A stretch of 64,000 bases of DNA, from the NCBI GenBank assembly GCA_018873225.1, contig JAEILZ010000005.1, positions 186,001-250,000 on the forward strand. Reading direction: 5' to 3'. The position numbers and the translations under genes were made by a program. The DNA comes from [Phialemoniopsis] sp. UDSM-2020 (taxonomy: Eukaryota; Ascomycota; Sordariomycetes; Thyridiales; Thyridiaceae). Position 1 is the first letter of the stretch. Each line of letters starts with the position of its first letter. The notes beneath the pieces are model-generated. The model had not been told where the DNA came from. It saw nothing but the letters and a program-made list of their open reading frames with translations, and made no database searches. Below are positions 54,018 through 64,000 of the stretch, in pieces.

Positions 54018-56183
54018 TCATGAGTCGACCTTCTTGTCGGTCGCTGTCGAGGCTTCCTCAGTATCCTTGGAAGCGCTGTCCTCCTTGCTGTCGGTCTTCT
54101 TCTCCTCTGGCTTATCGGCCTCCTTAGACGCGTCGGCCTCAGCAGTCGTCTCCGCCTTGGTAGCCGATGGCGACGGTGACTTTTGCTTGTCGGCCACAGG
54201 CTCTGTCTTGGCTTCGGCCTCGGTTGTAGGCTCAGCTGACTTGGCCTTCTCGGCGTCCGTACCACTGACAGACTGTTGACCCTCGACCTCCTCCTTCTTG
54301 ATCTCGGGCTTGTCGGACACCGGAGCATCTGCCTCTCCCATGTCAACATCGCCATCGTTGTCCACCTTGGAAGTCTCCTTGGCGCCATCATCTGCAGTCT
54401 CTGTCGTCTCGGTGGGGCCGGCAGCCTCGACGTCTTCCATGGTGACCTCCTCGGGCTCCGCATTGGAATCGTTTGCGCCGTTTTGCGGAGGCGAACCAGC
54501 AGCAACGGGAGTCGCCAACCCGCTATCCATCTCAACATCTGCGTAGGGGTTGGGGTGGTCGAGGATGGAGGGTCGCTTGCGCTCGACGGTGTGAACGCCG
54601 TTGGCCTGGGCCATGTCCTCGTCGTCGCTGTCGTCAAACTCATCCTGCCTCGCCACGGTCTTCTCCCACCGCCTCTGAGTCATTCGGACGTCCTTGTTCT
54701 CGTCATCGTCAAGATCGTCTAGTTCGGCTTCCTCCTCGTCAGATAAGCCTAAGCTTTGTCGCGGGATGTCGGTCATCTGGACTGAGGGGACAGGCGCTGT
54801 CTTCTTGAGGTTCTCGATGATAGCGATCTTGATCTTCTCAAGGTACTCGTGGCTGTTGGCGTTCTCCATGTTGGAAGCTCGCACGTCTAGCTCGTAGTTC
54901 GGTCCATAGTACTGAGATAGACGAGATCTGTTAGTCAAGGGAACTCATTGCACATCAAGAGTGTTTTGGGTTACTCACCTCGTAGTATTCGTTATAAGGG
55001 AGTACAGGATCCAGGTCAATGCCGACAAGCTTTCCAGTCTCGTAGGCCCATGTACGGGCAACGTTGCGCATGGTGTAACCACCGCCGCCGAGGACTAGAG
55101 TAGGGAGGTTGAAGCCGCGCACGTAGTTAACGCACTGGGCATGGCCGCGCATACTCAGGTTGAAACATCCCAGCCTATCGCCGGAAAGGGAATCGCCACC
55201 GCACTGTAGAACGACGGCCTCGGGCTGGTAGTACTTCATGATAGCATCGATGATAGGCTCGAAGAAACTTTTATAGCTCTCATCATTGATGCCGTCGCGA
55301 AGCGGAACGTTGACGGCATAGTTCTTGCCAGAGCCAATACCGATGTCGCGAAGCTCGCCGGTACCGGGAAAGTATTCACCGTACTTGTGAAAGGAACAGG
55401 TCATGACGCGGTCGGTAGTGTAGAAGGCTTCCTCGACACCATCGCCGTGGTGGACATCAATGTCGATGTAGAGCACGCGCTTTTTAAATCGGAGAAGCTC
55501 AATGATGGCAAGCACGATGTCTAAAAGGTGAGGGGAAACCGAGAGTCAGCCAAGCTCAACACATACAATTGCGCAGATAGGAATCGATGGTTCAAACGTA
55601 CCGTTCACGTAGCAGAAACCACTAGCCTCGCTCTTCTTCGCATGGTGCAGACCACCAGCCCAATTGACGGCGATGTCGCACTTCTGACGATTCAGTCGCG
55701 CAGCACCCTCCATACTACCACCGGCACTGATGCCACAGAGCTCGAAGAGGCCATCGAACACGGGGCAGTCGTCACCGACGTTGTATTTGCTCTGCTCGCG
55801 CATGTACGAGTCCATGTTGTCGGGCGTGACCTTCTGGAGGAAATCGATGTACTCATCAGTATGGAACTGGGTCATCTCGGTGAAGACCGCGGGCTTCGCG
55901 CGCTGCATCGCAATAATCCGGTTAGTCTCAATGACATAGTGAGGGAGCCGTATTGTACGCAGGAACCGGGGAGACGTACGTAAACCTCGAGGAACTTGTA
56001 GACGCCATAATTCATGACCAGACTGTGCGCAAGACGAATGCGGTGCGGTTTCATGGGATGTCCAGTAGGATACGAGTAGTTTCCAATATCGGAATCGTAG
56101 AAGTAGGCAACACGCTTCTTGTCATTGTTCGTGACCTGGTAGAGCGGTCGAGTGCGCTCGACGCCTGCCGGATCGGTCACCAT
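54018..56183 (-). CDS. rpd3: Class I histone deacetylase, RPD3 orthologue
   Basis: Zinc-dependent histone deacetylase, catalytic subunit of Rpd3L/Rpd3S-type co-repressors, nuclear. Four exons, 55980-56183, 55602-55902, 54979-55520 and 54018-54911, give 646 aa. The deacetylase core spans about 25-400. The active-site pair is H154-H155 in [19 protein letters not shown]; zinc ligands lie in DIDVHHGDG and the later [27 protein letters not shown] is present. The sequence [20 protein letters not shown] identifies the RPD3 branch rather than HOS2. A C-terminal extension of about 200 residues is highly acidic and rich in Ala, Thr, Glu and Lys. Filamentous fungi such as Aspergillus carry an extended C-terminus in RpdA that is needed for viability. 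It is head-to-head with RPN11. Confidence 0.96.
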
Positions 56184-56857
56184 GGCTGCGGCTGGTGTTG
56201 CTGATCAAGCCCAAGGGAACAAATGTCCAGGCTTGGTCGTGGAGAGGTGATACTGCAAGATGGCAGCAGTAAAAAGACCGCAAAGGGTGCAGAATAATTG
56301 CAGAAGGTCAAGGGCCTCAACACCTTGGATTGGGAAGGAGGATTGACCGGACTGACTTTTGGTGGTCGCGATGTTTCTCGATCACCACTCGGCATTGGCC
56401 GTGGCAGCTTCGGCCAGCCCACACCATCACCGAGAGGCTGGCGCTAGCTTTGTTGGGTTAGCCACTAGCAGCCTTTGTTGGAGCTGCTAGCCAATCGATG
56501 CATTGTGGGCAATAAGCTCGTGCGGGACCCTATCACTCAGCCAATCAGCAGGCGCAAAATACTGCAAGGCTGTTTGTCGCACTGGGCAGGTCTGTGGGTT
56601 ATGCACGTGACCTGGCGCACGTTGTCGATTCGAGCTCCAGGCTGCTCCAGAGCTGGCGTCAACAAGTGGTCCCAGGGAAAGCAAAGCTACCACGACTCCA
56701 TCTGGGTAGCCTCTCGAACTGCCCTCAGATTTGTCACCACTTTCTTCTGTCTCCTCATCCTCCCGACGAATCACCTTGACGTCCATCAGTTTTACGAAAG
56801 CGTTGTAGTGCCATAGCTGATCCCTTCCATCTCAACCGTCTCGTTTTTGATACCAAG
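56184..56857. promoter_or_regulatory. Divergent promoter, RPD3 / RPN11
   Basis: 674 bp between two head-to-head housekeeping genes. The sequence ccaatcagc occurs once at about 56541-56549 and a CCAATCGATG-type sequence at about 56491, both fitting CCAAT boxes. No ORF is convincing. Confidence 0.45.
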
Positions 56858-58045
56858 ATGGAGCGGTTCCGGAGCATGCTGTCTGGTGGAGGCATGGGTG
56901 GGCTTGGAGCTGCACCAGGCACGGTACGTGATACATCTTGAATTGCGACGGTGTTATGCCCTAGTCCTACCGACCGGTTGCGCTGCAACCACTCTTCCAA
57001 GTACCGCTCGTGCTGACAGGTTTCACATTCTAGGACAACACCAACCTCATCGACAACTCCGAAACCGTCTACATCTCCTCGCTCGCCCTCCTCAAGATGC
57101 TGCGGCACGGTCGCGCCGGTGTACCCATGGAAGTGATGGGACTGATGTTGGGAGAGTTTGTGGATGACTTCACAGTGCGCGTGGTGGATGTGTTTGCCAT
57201 GCCTCAGAGCGGTACCGGCGTCAGTGTCGAGGCCGTCGACCCCGTGTTCCAGATGAAGATGATGGACATGCTGCGGCAAACAGGAAGGTGAGCCAATGCG
57301 TCGAAGTCCTTTATCACCCTATCATCATTTTGCTGACGATACGTGCCCCAGACCGGAGTCAGTTGTCGGATGGTACCACTCCCATCCTGGTTTCGGCTGC
57401 TGGCTGTCGTCAGTCGATATCAACACCCAACAGTCGTTCGAGCAGCTGACCCCTCGCGCCGTCGCCGTCGTCGTCGATCCCATCCAGTCGGTCAAGGGCA
57501 AGGTCGTTATTGACGCCTTCCGCCTGATTAACCCGCAATCCTTGATGCTGGGTCAAGAGCCCCGCCAGAGCACGTCCAACCTGGGTCACCTGAACAAGCC
57601 CTCCATTCAAGCCCTTATCCACGGCCTAAATCGCCACTACTATTCGATCGGCATCAACTACCGCAAGACCGCGCTGGAGGAGAACATGCTCATGAACCTG
57701 CACAAACACGTCTGGACCGAGGCCCTCGAGATGGAAGACTTCCGGTCCGAGGGTGACAGAAACAAGGAGAGGCTCGAGAGGCTCGTCAGCCTGGCCGAGG
57801 GCTACGAGAAGCGCGTCAAGGAAGAAACGGAGCTCACCAAGGACCAGCTGAAGACGCGCTACGTCGGAAAACTGGACCCCAAGAAGCATTTGGAGGACGT
57901 CGGCCAACAGCTCATCGAGGACAACATCGTCGCTGTGTCAAGACAGATGATCGACAAGGAGGCCACTATGCCCAAGAAGGAGCAGGCGGGCAGTGCCAAC
58001 GGTCAATCGAGTGCGGATCAGATGGATGTCGAGGAAGAGCTATGA
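56858..58045 (+). CDS. rpn11: 26S proteasome regulatory subunit RPN11 (JAMM deubiquitinase)
   Basis: Zinc-dependent deubiquitinase of the proteasome lid that removes ubiquitin chains from substrates during degradation. Three exons, 56858-56923, 57034-57287 and 57352-58045, give 337 aa, the normal length. The JAMM motif is intact: Glu in [10 protein letters not shown], then H116, H118 and D129 in [17 protein letters not shown]. The N-terminus [14 protein letters not shown] is conserved among fungal RPN11. The C-terminus carries helices for lid assembly and ends in the acidic QMDVEEEL. No oddity was seen. The call is very secure. Confidence 0.98.
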
Positions 58046-58521
58046 TGAATTCACTTGAAGGGGTGGTAGTTCGGGCATTTGTACGAATAGGCGTTAGGCT
58101 GATGGAACGCTGCATCTAGACAGGTAAAATGCACATGTCACCGTCGCTCGGTCATGAATTCATGGGATCTTGTTGTTCCTGGATTTCTCTTTCGTGAATA
58201 CCCGCGGTCGTATTGATTCGCGGTTGTTTCCTTTGCTCTCGGGCTTTGTTGTAAGTGAAGCGCATTGAAGCAAGGCTTTGTCTGGACTTGTTGTTGATGC
58301 GACACTCTCTTTCTTAAGTCACTTAGCACAATGACCTTGTCCATCTCGTCCAGCAACCTATATAAGTCGCATTGTCGGCCCAAGTACACACCTCGACGAT
58401 CCTCCGACATGTTTCCCAGCAACCCAACATCCAGATATCGTCATTTCTCTGTCTCTGGCAGAGCGATCCTCTACTTTCTTCTTTCAAAGGATAGAGACCG
58501 CTTGCTTGATTAGTAACAACA
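58046..58521. other. Intergenic region downstream of RPN11
   Basis: 476 bp between two plus-strand genes. An ATG-led ORF at 58331-58513 (60 aa) is probably chance. No other feature. Confidence 0.4.
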
Positions 58522-59706
58522 ATGTCGAAGTCTACGAAAAGCCTCGCAAGTGCATTCCGAAAGGGACTCAGCTCCGTCCGGGCCAAGATTCGTTCCCACG
58601 CCCCCTCCTTCAAACGCAAGTTCAAGTCTGTCAGGAACAGACCTCCTACCCCTTATATCAAACAAGTCGCCCCTATCTCACCATACTACCTCCAGAACAA
58701 ACCGCTTCCCCCCACGCCGAGGTCCCTCTCCACCATCAACATCTTCCTGGACGAAGATCCCTTGCCATCCACGGCGAACAACACACCGCCCTCGTCACAG
58801 TCCAGCGCCTCCCATCCCTCGTCTACATCCAGCCTCCGCGCTCGTGCCCGACGCCAGCAGCAGCAGCAGCCCAATATCAGCACCGAGCCCATGGACCAGG
58901 CCATCCTCGCCGAGGCCCTGTCCAAGCTCTCGGCAGCGCTCTCACACATCCCGCACGCCCTCTGCGGCCGTGCCGCCCTCGCAGCCTGGGGCTACACCGA
59001 CCGGCGTGTCCGCCGGCTCGCCGTCAACGTGCCTGAGTCTTCACGCGAGGTCCTCCGCTCCTGGGCCGCGGCGAGCGGCATGCACGTTTATGACACCAAC
59101 TCCGACGTGCTAGGGCTGATGACCTCTGACGGCGTCCTGCGCAAGGTGTCGGTGCGGTTTGTCACTGATGACGAGTTTGCCGCGCTGTGTATTATTGAAA
59201 GGGTAGTGCAGCCTGTCACACCCATGCAGATGGACCGTCAGTGTTTATGCAGGGAGGACAACGTTGTCAGGGTCAAAGTGCTCAGTCTGGCCAGTCTGCT
59301 TGACTGCGCCGCACGGGCGTGGCGCGCGGACTGGCGGGTGCGGAGAAGGGGCGATCTCCGGCGGCGCATGGCGGAGGACTGCGTTTGGATGCTGAGGCGG
59401 CTGGTGGCGGGTGGTTTTGTCGAGGAAGGGGCTGAGATGCTGAGGCCCGAAGATGTGCCGCACGTTGCGGACCGTCGTTTCCTAGACGAGTTTGTGACCG
59501 AGCAGCCTTGTGTGCTGGCGCTGTTGGATGAGCTTGGGCTTGTGATACGGCCGATGGAACAGTGTCAAAAGCAATGGGAAGGTGCAAATGCTAGATCAGG
59601 GTGGAGAAAGAGAGTCGAGAGGGTGAGGAATAGCGGAAGGAGGGATGGTGGTTATGGGTGGAATCGTATGCTTCAAGGGGAAGGCGTGGATGGGAAGGTG
59701 CGGTGA
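58522..59706 (+). CDS. Orphan protein, possibly with a nucleotidyltransferase-like fold
   Basis: Intronless gene of 394 aa. I do not recognise it with certainty. The first 110 residues are basic and then Ser/Pro-rich (FKRKFKSVRNRPPTPY), with a short Gln run. From about 125 there is a compact domain: LSAALSHIPHALCGRAALAAWG, then RRLAVNVPESSREVLRSWAA, then YDTNSDVLGLMTSDGVLRKVSVRF. That strand-helix order resembles minimal nucleotidyltransferase-like proteins found in fungi, but the usual catalytic acidic triad is not clear. After that come helices (LASLLDCAARAWRADWRVR) and a basic tail. Function unknown; the fold idea is weak inference. Confidence 0.72.
   Translation: MSKSTKSLASAFRKGLSSVRAKIRSHAPSFKRKFKSVRNRPPTPYIKQVAPISPYYLQNKPLPPTPRSLSTINIFLDEDPLPSTANNTPPSSQSSASHPSSTSSLRARARRQQQQQPNISTEPMDQAILAEALSKLSAALSHIPHALCGRAALAAWGYTDRRVRRLAVNVPESSREVLRSWAAASGMHVYDTNSDVLGLMTSDGVLRKVSVRFVTDDEFAALCIIERVVQPVTPMQMDRQCLCREDNVVRVKVLSLASLLDCAARAWRADWRVRRRGDLRRRMAEDCVWMLRRLVAGGFVEEGAEMLRPEDVPHVADRRFLDEFVTEQPCVLALLDELGLVIRPMEQCQKQWEGANARSGWRKRVERVRNSGRRDGGYGWNRMLQGEGVDGKVR
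58852..58872 (+). repeat. CAG (polyglutamine) run
   Basis: Five Gln codons in a row, QQQQQ, in the disordered N-terminal part of the orphan gene. Confidence 0.8.
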
Positions 59707-60100
59707 TGTTTGTGTCTCATTGGTGATGAGCGTCATTAGGCGTTAGGTTCGTTCTTCCCAACTTTGTTTACGTATCCGCAAATTACGGCCTCGAGTTTTG
59801 AATTGAGTGTTATCCCACTGCCTACACCCAGATGTGATCCCTTGGCTCGTCCTGCCATGTGATCACCCCTACCAAGTCTATGCTTTCGAGCCGTACTTGC
59901 AACAAGCACTCATAGGCTTCGGCCATGCCTTCCATAGGTATACCAGCAGGGAGGTACATTCTCCCCTGTTTGTCAACATGATTCCCCTTCCGCACGACCA
60001 GCAACCAGCAACCAGCAGAAAAGACTTTGTCGACATTCATCTCTTGTCATCATTCATCACCCTTCCGCATTAGCAACCGAGATATCCTTTCTCAAACAAG
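59707..60100. other. Intergenic region between two plus-strand orphan genes
   Basis: 394 bp, with short chance ORFs only. Presumed promoter of the next gene. Confidence 0.4.
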
Positions 60101-61111
60101 ATGGCCTCTTGTTTGGCGTGTCAGGCCGAGATTTTGGTGGTGTTCGATGGACAGCGCACTCAAGAAGACATCAAGAGAGTGGAGGAGTCTATGAAGACTC
60201 GCCATGGGTATTGGAAGCCCACTGTCTTCACATACGCGCTTTCGAACTGCGGGGCAGTGCACTGGGATATGTTGACAATGAGGTGCACGGTATTGGTAGG
60301 AAGCAACAAGACTCGCCAAAATCGCCAAATTATCCGACTCAAACCGCAAGACCAGGTCCACCATACTCCAACATCGACAAAGACGTGTTTCATCATGACA
60401 TCAATCTTCTGGGAGAGACAAACGCAAGAGGCTGGCTACGCATATAGTTGGGATGGGTCAGGCGCAGCAACTGCAGTCGCAGATCGCTTCCCGGGGACAT
60501 GGATTGGCAGAATAAGGGGAGGACCAGTACGCTGCTACTATCACGTATGTATAGCTGCTCTCGGTCATGCAAACTGGTGGGAAGAAGGCTGGGACCGAAT
60601 TGTCATCGTCTTGGATGTAGACGGCTTTCAAAACACGACGAGGACGATGAATGAGGGCCTCGACAGGCTAAACAAGGACACGTCTGATCACGACGTGATG
60701 AGCCCACAAAAGAACCAACTGAGCACACTGCTAGGAACATATGCCCAGGCCGGCTGTGAGGTCAGCATTTGCAATTCAATGGTACTTCCCGGCATGCGAG
60801 AGCTTGCGAGGCAGGCTGCTACCAGCGGCCACCCGACGCCCGCATCCGAGCCTCCTTTAGACGGTGCAAACGATCTGGACAAATCCCTCGTCAATCTCCC
60901 AGCCAACAATGACAGTCAATACGGTGATATCGATGAGGAGAACTGGGCCTTAAAGGACTATTCCATCGGCGGACCGAATGATGTCAACTTGGATCAGCAT
61001 GTCGCCCAACAAGCACAACGCTTAACATCCGTCATCAACTCCTCCATGGAGCGTGGTCAAACACTGTTCCAAGCTCTGTATGAACTCATGAGCCAAAGCT
61101 CTCTCGTCTGA
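60101..61111 (+). CDS. Orphan protein of unknown function
   Basis: Single open frame of 336 aa starting MASCLACQAEILVVFDGQRT. I do not recognise the family. Predicted strands near the start (AEILVVFDG) and in the middle (RIVIVLDVDG), a Trp-rich loop (NWWEEGWD) and a hydrophilic C-terminal third are visible. There is no signal peptide or membrane segment. The end, TSVINSSMERGQTLFQALYE, looks helical. Composition and codon use look genuine, but an unrecognised intron cannot be excluded. It lies between two plus-strand genes without a clear functional link. Confidence 0.55.
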   Translation: MASCLACQAEILVVFDGQRTQEDIKRVEESMKTRHGYWKPTVFTYALSNCGAVHWDMLTMRCTVLVGSNKTRQNRQIIRLKPQDQVHHTPTSTKTCFIMTSIFWERQTQEAGYAYSWDGSGAATAVADRFPGTWIGRIRGGPVRCYYHVCIAALGHANWWEEGWDRIVIVLDVDGFQNTTRTMNEGLDRLNKDTSDHDVMSPQKNQLSTLLGTYAQAGCEVSICNSMVLPGMRELARQAATSGHPTPASEPPLDGANDLDKSLVNLPANNDSQYGDIDEENWALKDYSIGGPNDVNLDQHVAQQAQRLTSVINSSMERGQTLFQALYELMSQSSLV

Positions 61112-61656
61112 ATAGGGGGGTGGCCGAGCCTGGTTATCCCACAGCCTAATCAATCGACAGCGTTGTGTGATGTGGAGGAGTTCGGAGAGCCGCATGGAAG
61201 AAACTAGTGGTCCAACATGGGGTTAACCAATTGTCATAAATCATGCATGATATCGAAACAGTATTTTAGCTCAGCAGCGGCTTAGGACAAATCAGGGATA
61301 ACCTAGGCATATTCAAGTAAAGAAGATTTCGTTGCTCCATTTGGCATTGATGCTAACGGAGCTGGGCCGCCTTTTCCTTCTTTGACGGAACGTGTGCTTC
61401 CATGCATCTCCATTCGATCATTCATAGGTGGCTTCAACTCGTTTCACCCCAGCAGGGGTTCGGCTTCCGGGCGGATAATTACACTGCGTCCCGCAAGTCT
61501 TATTGTAAAGGGTCTGGCCAATTCTATAACGTCAATGGAAATATCGAATGTTGGGTTGCACTTCTAGAACTTCGTCCTTTGCTACCATCTACACGTGCAA
61601 AGGCCCTCATTGATTTGCAGTTCACTCGCTGACGCCAAACCCGCCTCCCGTCCAAG
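61112..61656. other. Intergenic region upstream of the right-edge gene
   Basis: 545 bp. Plus-strand ORFs at 61382-61632 look like chance. Probably promoter and 5' UTR. Confidence 0.4.
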
Positions 61657-64000
61657 ATGCTCAATTCCGAGGAGCCCCAAGGCTTCACCGCAGAGGAGCA
61701 TGCTCTGTTCGAGAAGCTCAACATTGGCAAGGAGGGAGGTCTCCCCCTGCCCTCCTTCATCAAGCCCAGCGAGGTAGAGGCCCAGGCGCGCCCGCTGGCC
61801 GAGAGCATCTTCAAAGATTGGGCGCTGCTCAAGCTCATCGTCGAGCGCCACGAGGAGAGGTTACTCGAGCGGTGGCGCGGGCTCAAGCGCAAGAAGCGCA
61901 GGGACATGTTGCTGGCCGCCTGGCCCGCCATGGCGCCGCACCGCCGCCCCGATATCGTGTGCTGGCGCGAAAAGTACGGCGAGACGAACCGCCAGGCCGT
62001 GGACAAGGAGGACCGGGAGGCGTTCCTCTGGCCGCACATCAACCTGCAGGACCTGTGCGCGACGAGGCCGATCTGGCTGCTCATGAAGTCGCGCGGTCGG
62101 AATGCGCCCGAGGCGTTTGCCGCTGCAGACCTCGACGGCATTCGCTTCGGCAAGGCGTGTTTGGCGCTTATGCCGCGGTATCTCAATCAGTACTCTATGC
62201 TCTTCACCGGCAGGACCACGGCAGAGAGCTACGGCCAGCTGTATGCATGGGACAAGCTCCCCTCGGGGGAGAGATCGCTGTTCGAGAACCGCGGCACGCA
62301 TCCGGGCGAGGGCCTCTGGATCCTCGAGATCCAGGCCCGCCTGTACTCCTTCCTCGTCGACATGGCCCAGCGCCTCATCCCCGGCGTCACAGACTCCCTG
62401 TCCGACGACGCCGCCCCCGCAAAGCCATCACTCGACCACACGAGGTCCGACGCAGAATTCCAGTCCCTGCCGGCCCTCTCCCTCGAGGCGCCCTACTCCC
62501 TGCCCGCCAAGCTCAACATCCAGAACCTGCTCAACCTCGCCTACGCCAAGCTCTGGGAGGCCGAGGACCACCTCTGGGCCATGCGCGAGGACCCGGCCTA
62601 CTTCGCCGCCACCCTGCGCGCCTGGCGCGAGCACCGCCGCGAGGCCATCCTCGGCACCGACGGGAAGCCGCACCCTGTCAGTACAGAAATCCTGTGGACG
62701 CGCACCGTCGGCCTGGCCGTCAAGCGCGCGCTCGAGGAGGTCGAGACGTGGAACATCGTCTACTCGAAGTGCCACCTCGCCGCGCAGCGCATGCAGGCGC
62801 ACGCGGCGGCGCTGGCCCGCCCGGACGCGGGCGACAGGCCCCTGCCGCAGGACCTCGCGCTCGCGCTGTACAGCCTGTACCACCACCTGCGGCAGCTGCA
62901 GAACGAGCCCGTGGGGAACCTCAAGACCGGGTGCTTCGCGTCACCCGGTCTGCGCGAGTACTTCCGGGTCGTGCCGCCGCAGGACGAGCGCGACAGCGCC
63001 ATCGCGCTGACGACGGCCGACGAGGCGCCCGAGCGGGGCGCGACGCGCGAGCTGGTGTGGTGCCTCGGCGCGCTGCAGAACGACGGGAGCAGGGCTCTGC
63101 TCGGGGCGCCGACGCTGCTGGACAACATTGAGATGCTGATGCAGCCGTCGCAGGCTGGCAGCGGCGTGAGCAACGGCAACGATGACAGCAGCGGTGCTGA
63201 AGGGGAGCAGTCACGCGTGTCGCCCTGGGTGGCGGACCAGCTGTCCACACTCTCCGTCTACGCCGAGTGCGTGCGCGAGGTCGAGCGCTTCCAGCCCTGG
63301 GCTGCGAGCTTCGAGGTCGAGATGCAGGACAAGGAAGTGGCCAACGTGCTCGACGTCGACTTCCAAAAGTCGCTGCAGCGCCTGCGGCCCTTGTTCCAGC
63401 ACCAGATGCGCGACAGGGTCGTCAGGCTCGCCGTCCCGGACGATGGCCGCTTCGACTACCCCGAGCTAACGGCAGACAACGATGACCAGGCGTCCGTGCT
63501 CGAGCAGCGCAGACGCGCTGAGCGCGCCCTCGACGCCTTCTGGACCAAGCTACATCACAGCTTCGAGAAGCACCACGCCCTGACGCCGCGCGCGCGAGAG
63601 GTCCTGACCAAGATGCCCATCCAGCGGACTCCAGCCAGCACCAGCCACGCCGCGAATAGCGGGACCAGCAAGCCGAAGCCCCTCGTCGCCAAGAGGAACA
63701 AGAGGAAAGTCGACCGGCGCGCACTCAAGACGCTGCGCACGCTGTTTCCAGACGAAGGGGCAGAGGCGCAGGCGGCGCCCAAGTCGTGGACGGCGGCGGA
63801 GCTGGCCTGGCCCGACTTTGTGCACGCCATGCGCGCGGCCAAGCTCGACGTGCTCAAGCTGTACGGTTCGGCGTGGCTATTTGTGCCGGTGAGGCAGCAG
63901 GGCAGTGCGGCGGCGGGCAGCAGTGGCCACCGGCCGATCTTGTTCCACCAGCCGTGGCCCGGGGCGGGTAAGATTAGTCCTTCGGAGGCGAGGTGGCTGG
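61657..64000 (+). CDS. Large conserved fungal protein (IPA-like), cut by window edge
   Basis: An open frame of at least 781 codons starts at the ATG at 61657 (MLNSEEPQGFTAEEHALFEK) and is still open at 64000. It is easy to miss because no stop lies in the window, while shorter out-of-frame ORFs fill the same GC-rich stretch. Visible features are ERLLERWRGLKRKKRRDMLL, a PHRRPDIVCWREKYG segment, FLWPHINLQDLCATRPIWLL, a long middle helical region with LNIQNLLNLAYAKLWEAEDH, and a late basic linker (KPKPLVAKRNKRKVDRRALK). The first 200 residues resemble large fungal proteins annotated as ipa proteins, whose function is not established. That name is from memory and moderately sure. Confidence 0.75.
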   Translation, partial: MLNSEEPQGFTAEEHALFEKLNIGKEGGLPLPSFIKPSEVEAQARPLAESIFKDWALLKLIVERHEERLLERWRGLKRKKRRDMLLAAWPAMAPHRRPDIVCWREKYGETNRQAVDKEDREAFLWPHINLQDLCATRPIWLLMKSRGRNAPEAFAAADLDGIRFGKACLALMPRYLNQYSMLFTGRTTAESYGQLYAWDKLPSGERSLFENRGTHPGEGLWILEIQARLYSFLVDMAQRLIPGVTDSLSDDAAPAKPSLDHTRSDAEFQSLPALSLEAPYSLPAKLNIQNLLNLAYAKLWEAEDHLWAMREDPAYFAATLRAWREHRREAILGTDGKPHPVSTEILWTRTVGLAVKRALEEVETWNIVYSKCHLAAQRMQAHAAALARPDAGDRPLPQDLALALYSLYHHLRQLQNEPVGNLKTGCFASPGLREYFRVVPPQDERDSAIALTTADEAPERGATRELVWCLGALQNDGSRALLGAPTLLDNIEMLMQPSQAGSGVSNGNDDSSGAEGEQSRVSPWVADQLSTLSVYAECVREVERFQPWAASFEVEMQDKEVANVLDVDFQKSLQRLRPLFQHQMRDRVVRLAVPDDGRFDYPELTADNDDQASVLEQRRRAERALDAFWTKLHHSFEKHHALTPRAREVLTKMPIQRTPASTSHAANSGTSKPKPLVAKRNKRKVDRRALKTLRTLFPDEGAEAQAAPKSWTAAELAWPDFVHAMRAAKLDVLKLYGSAWLFVPVRQQGSAAAGSSGHRPILFHQPWPGAGKISPSEARWL

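Noticed and set aside
61818..63131. Plus-strand ORF of 437 codons in the GC-rich right end
   Set aside because: It lies out of frame inside the long edge-truncated gene and is extremely Arg/Pro/Gly-rich, as expected of a shadow.

Overview
The window is nuclear DNA of a filamentous ascomycete, most likely a Sordariomycete. The evidence is short GT-AG introns of about 50-120 nt in most genes, Zn2Cys6 regulators, a HET-domain gene, a fungal SLATT-domain gene, a highly reducing polyketide synthase (HR-PKS), and fungal orthologues of RPD3 and RPN11. The species cannot be named from the sequence. About 31 protein genes are supported. Exon models were built by hand, and coding lengths are multiples of three except in one frameshifted gene. 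I saw no rRNA, tRNA, CRISPR array or transposon.

Left part (1-12.3 kb): this part looks catabolic. It holds a homoserine dehydrogenase-like gene (cut by the left edge), a succinate-semialdehyde dehydrogenase-type aldehyde dehydrogenase, a CYP504-like P450 divergent from an anion:cation-symporter MFS permease, a membrane dipeptidase, a small Cys-rich protein and a dienelactone hydrolase. A joint pathway, perhaps for aromatic or organic acids, is inference.

Middle part (13-40 kb): mixed accessory and housekeeping genes. In order these are a SLATT 2TM protein, a Gly/Ser/Asn-repeat protein whose second exon lacks a start codon, a Zn2Cys6 regulator divergent from a glutathione S-transferase, an M35-like secreted metallopeptidase, a large secreted orphan, a DUF7730-type protein, an EamA-type transporter, an acyl-CoA thioesterase, a cadmium-resistance-type transporter with a 2-nt frameshift, a TAP-like serine hydrolase, a short HET protein, a METTL25/RRNAD1-like methyltransferase divergent from a second Zn2Cys6 regulator, and an acidic orphan.

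Right part (40-64 kb): an HR-PKS of 2648 residues (KS-AT-DH-MT-ER-KR-ACP) has all core motifs but no recognisable tailoring enzyme beside it. It is preceded by 4.5 kb with no recognisable gene. Then come class I histone deacetylase RPD3, head-to-head with the proteasome deubiquitinase RPN11, two orphan genes, and a large ORF that runs off the right edge.

The most interesting signals are the lone PKS beside a large empty region next to RPD3, the SLATT gene, CGG-type motif clusters in two divergent promoters beside Zn2Cys6 genes, the frameshift in a GC-dinucleotide run, and an intron that splits the HExxH zinc motif of the metallopeptidase.
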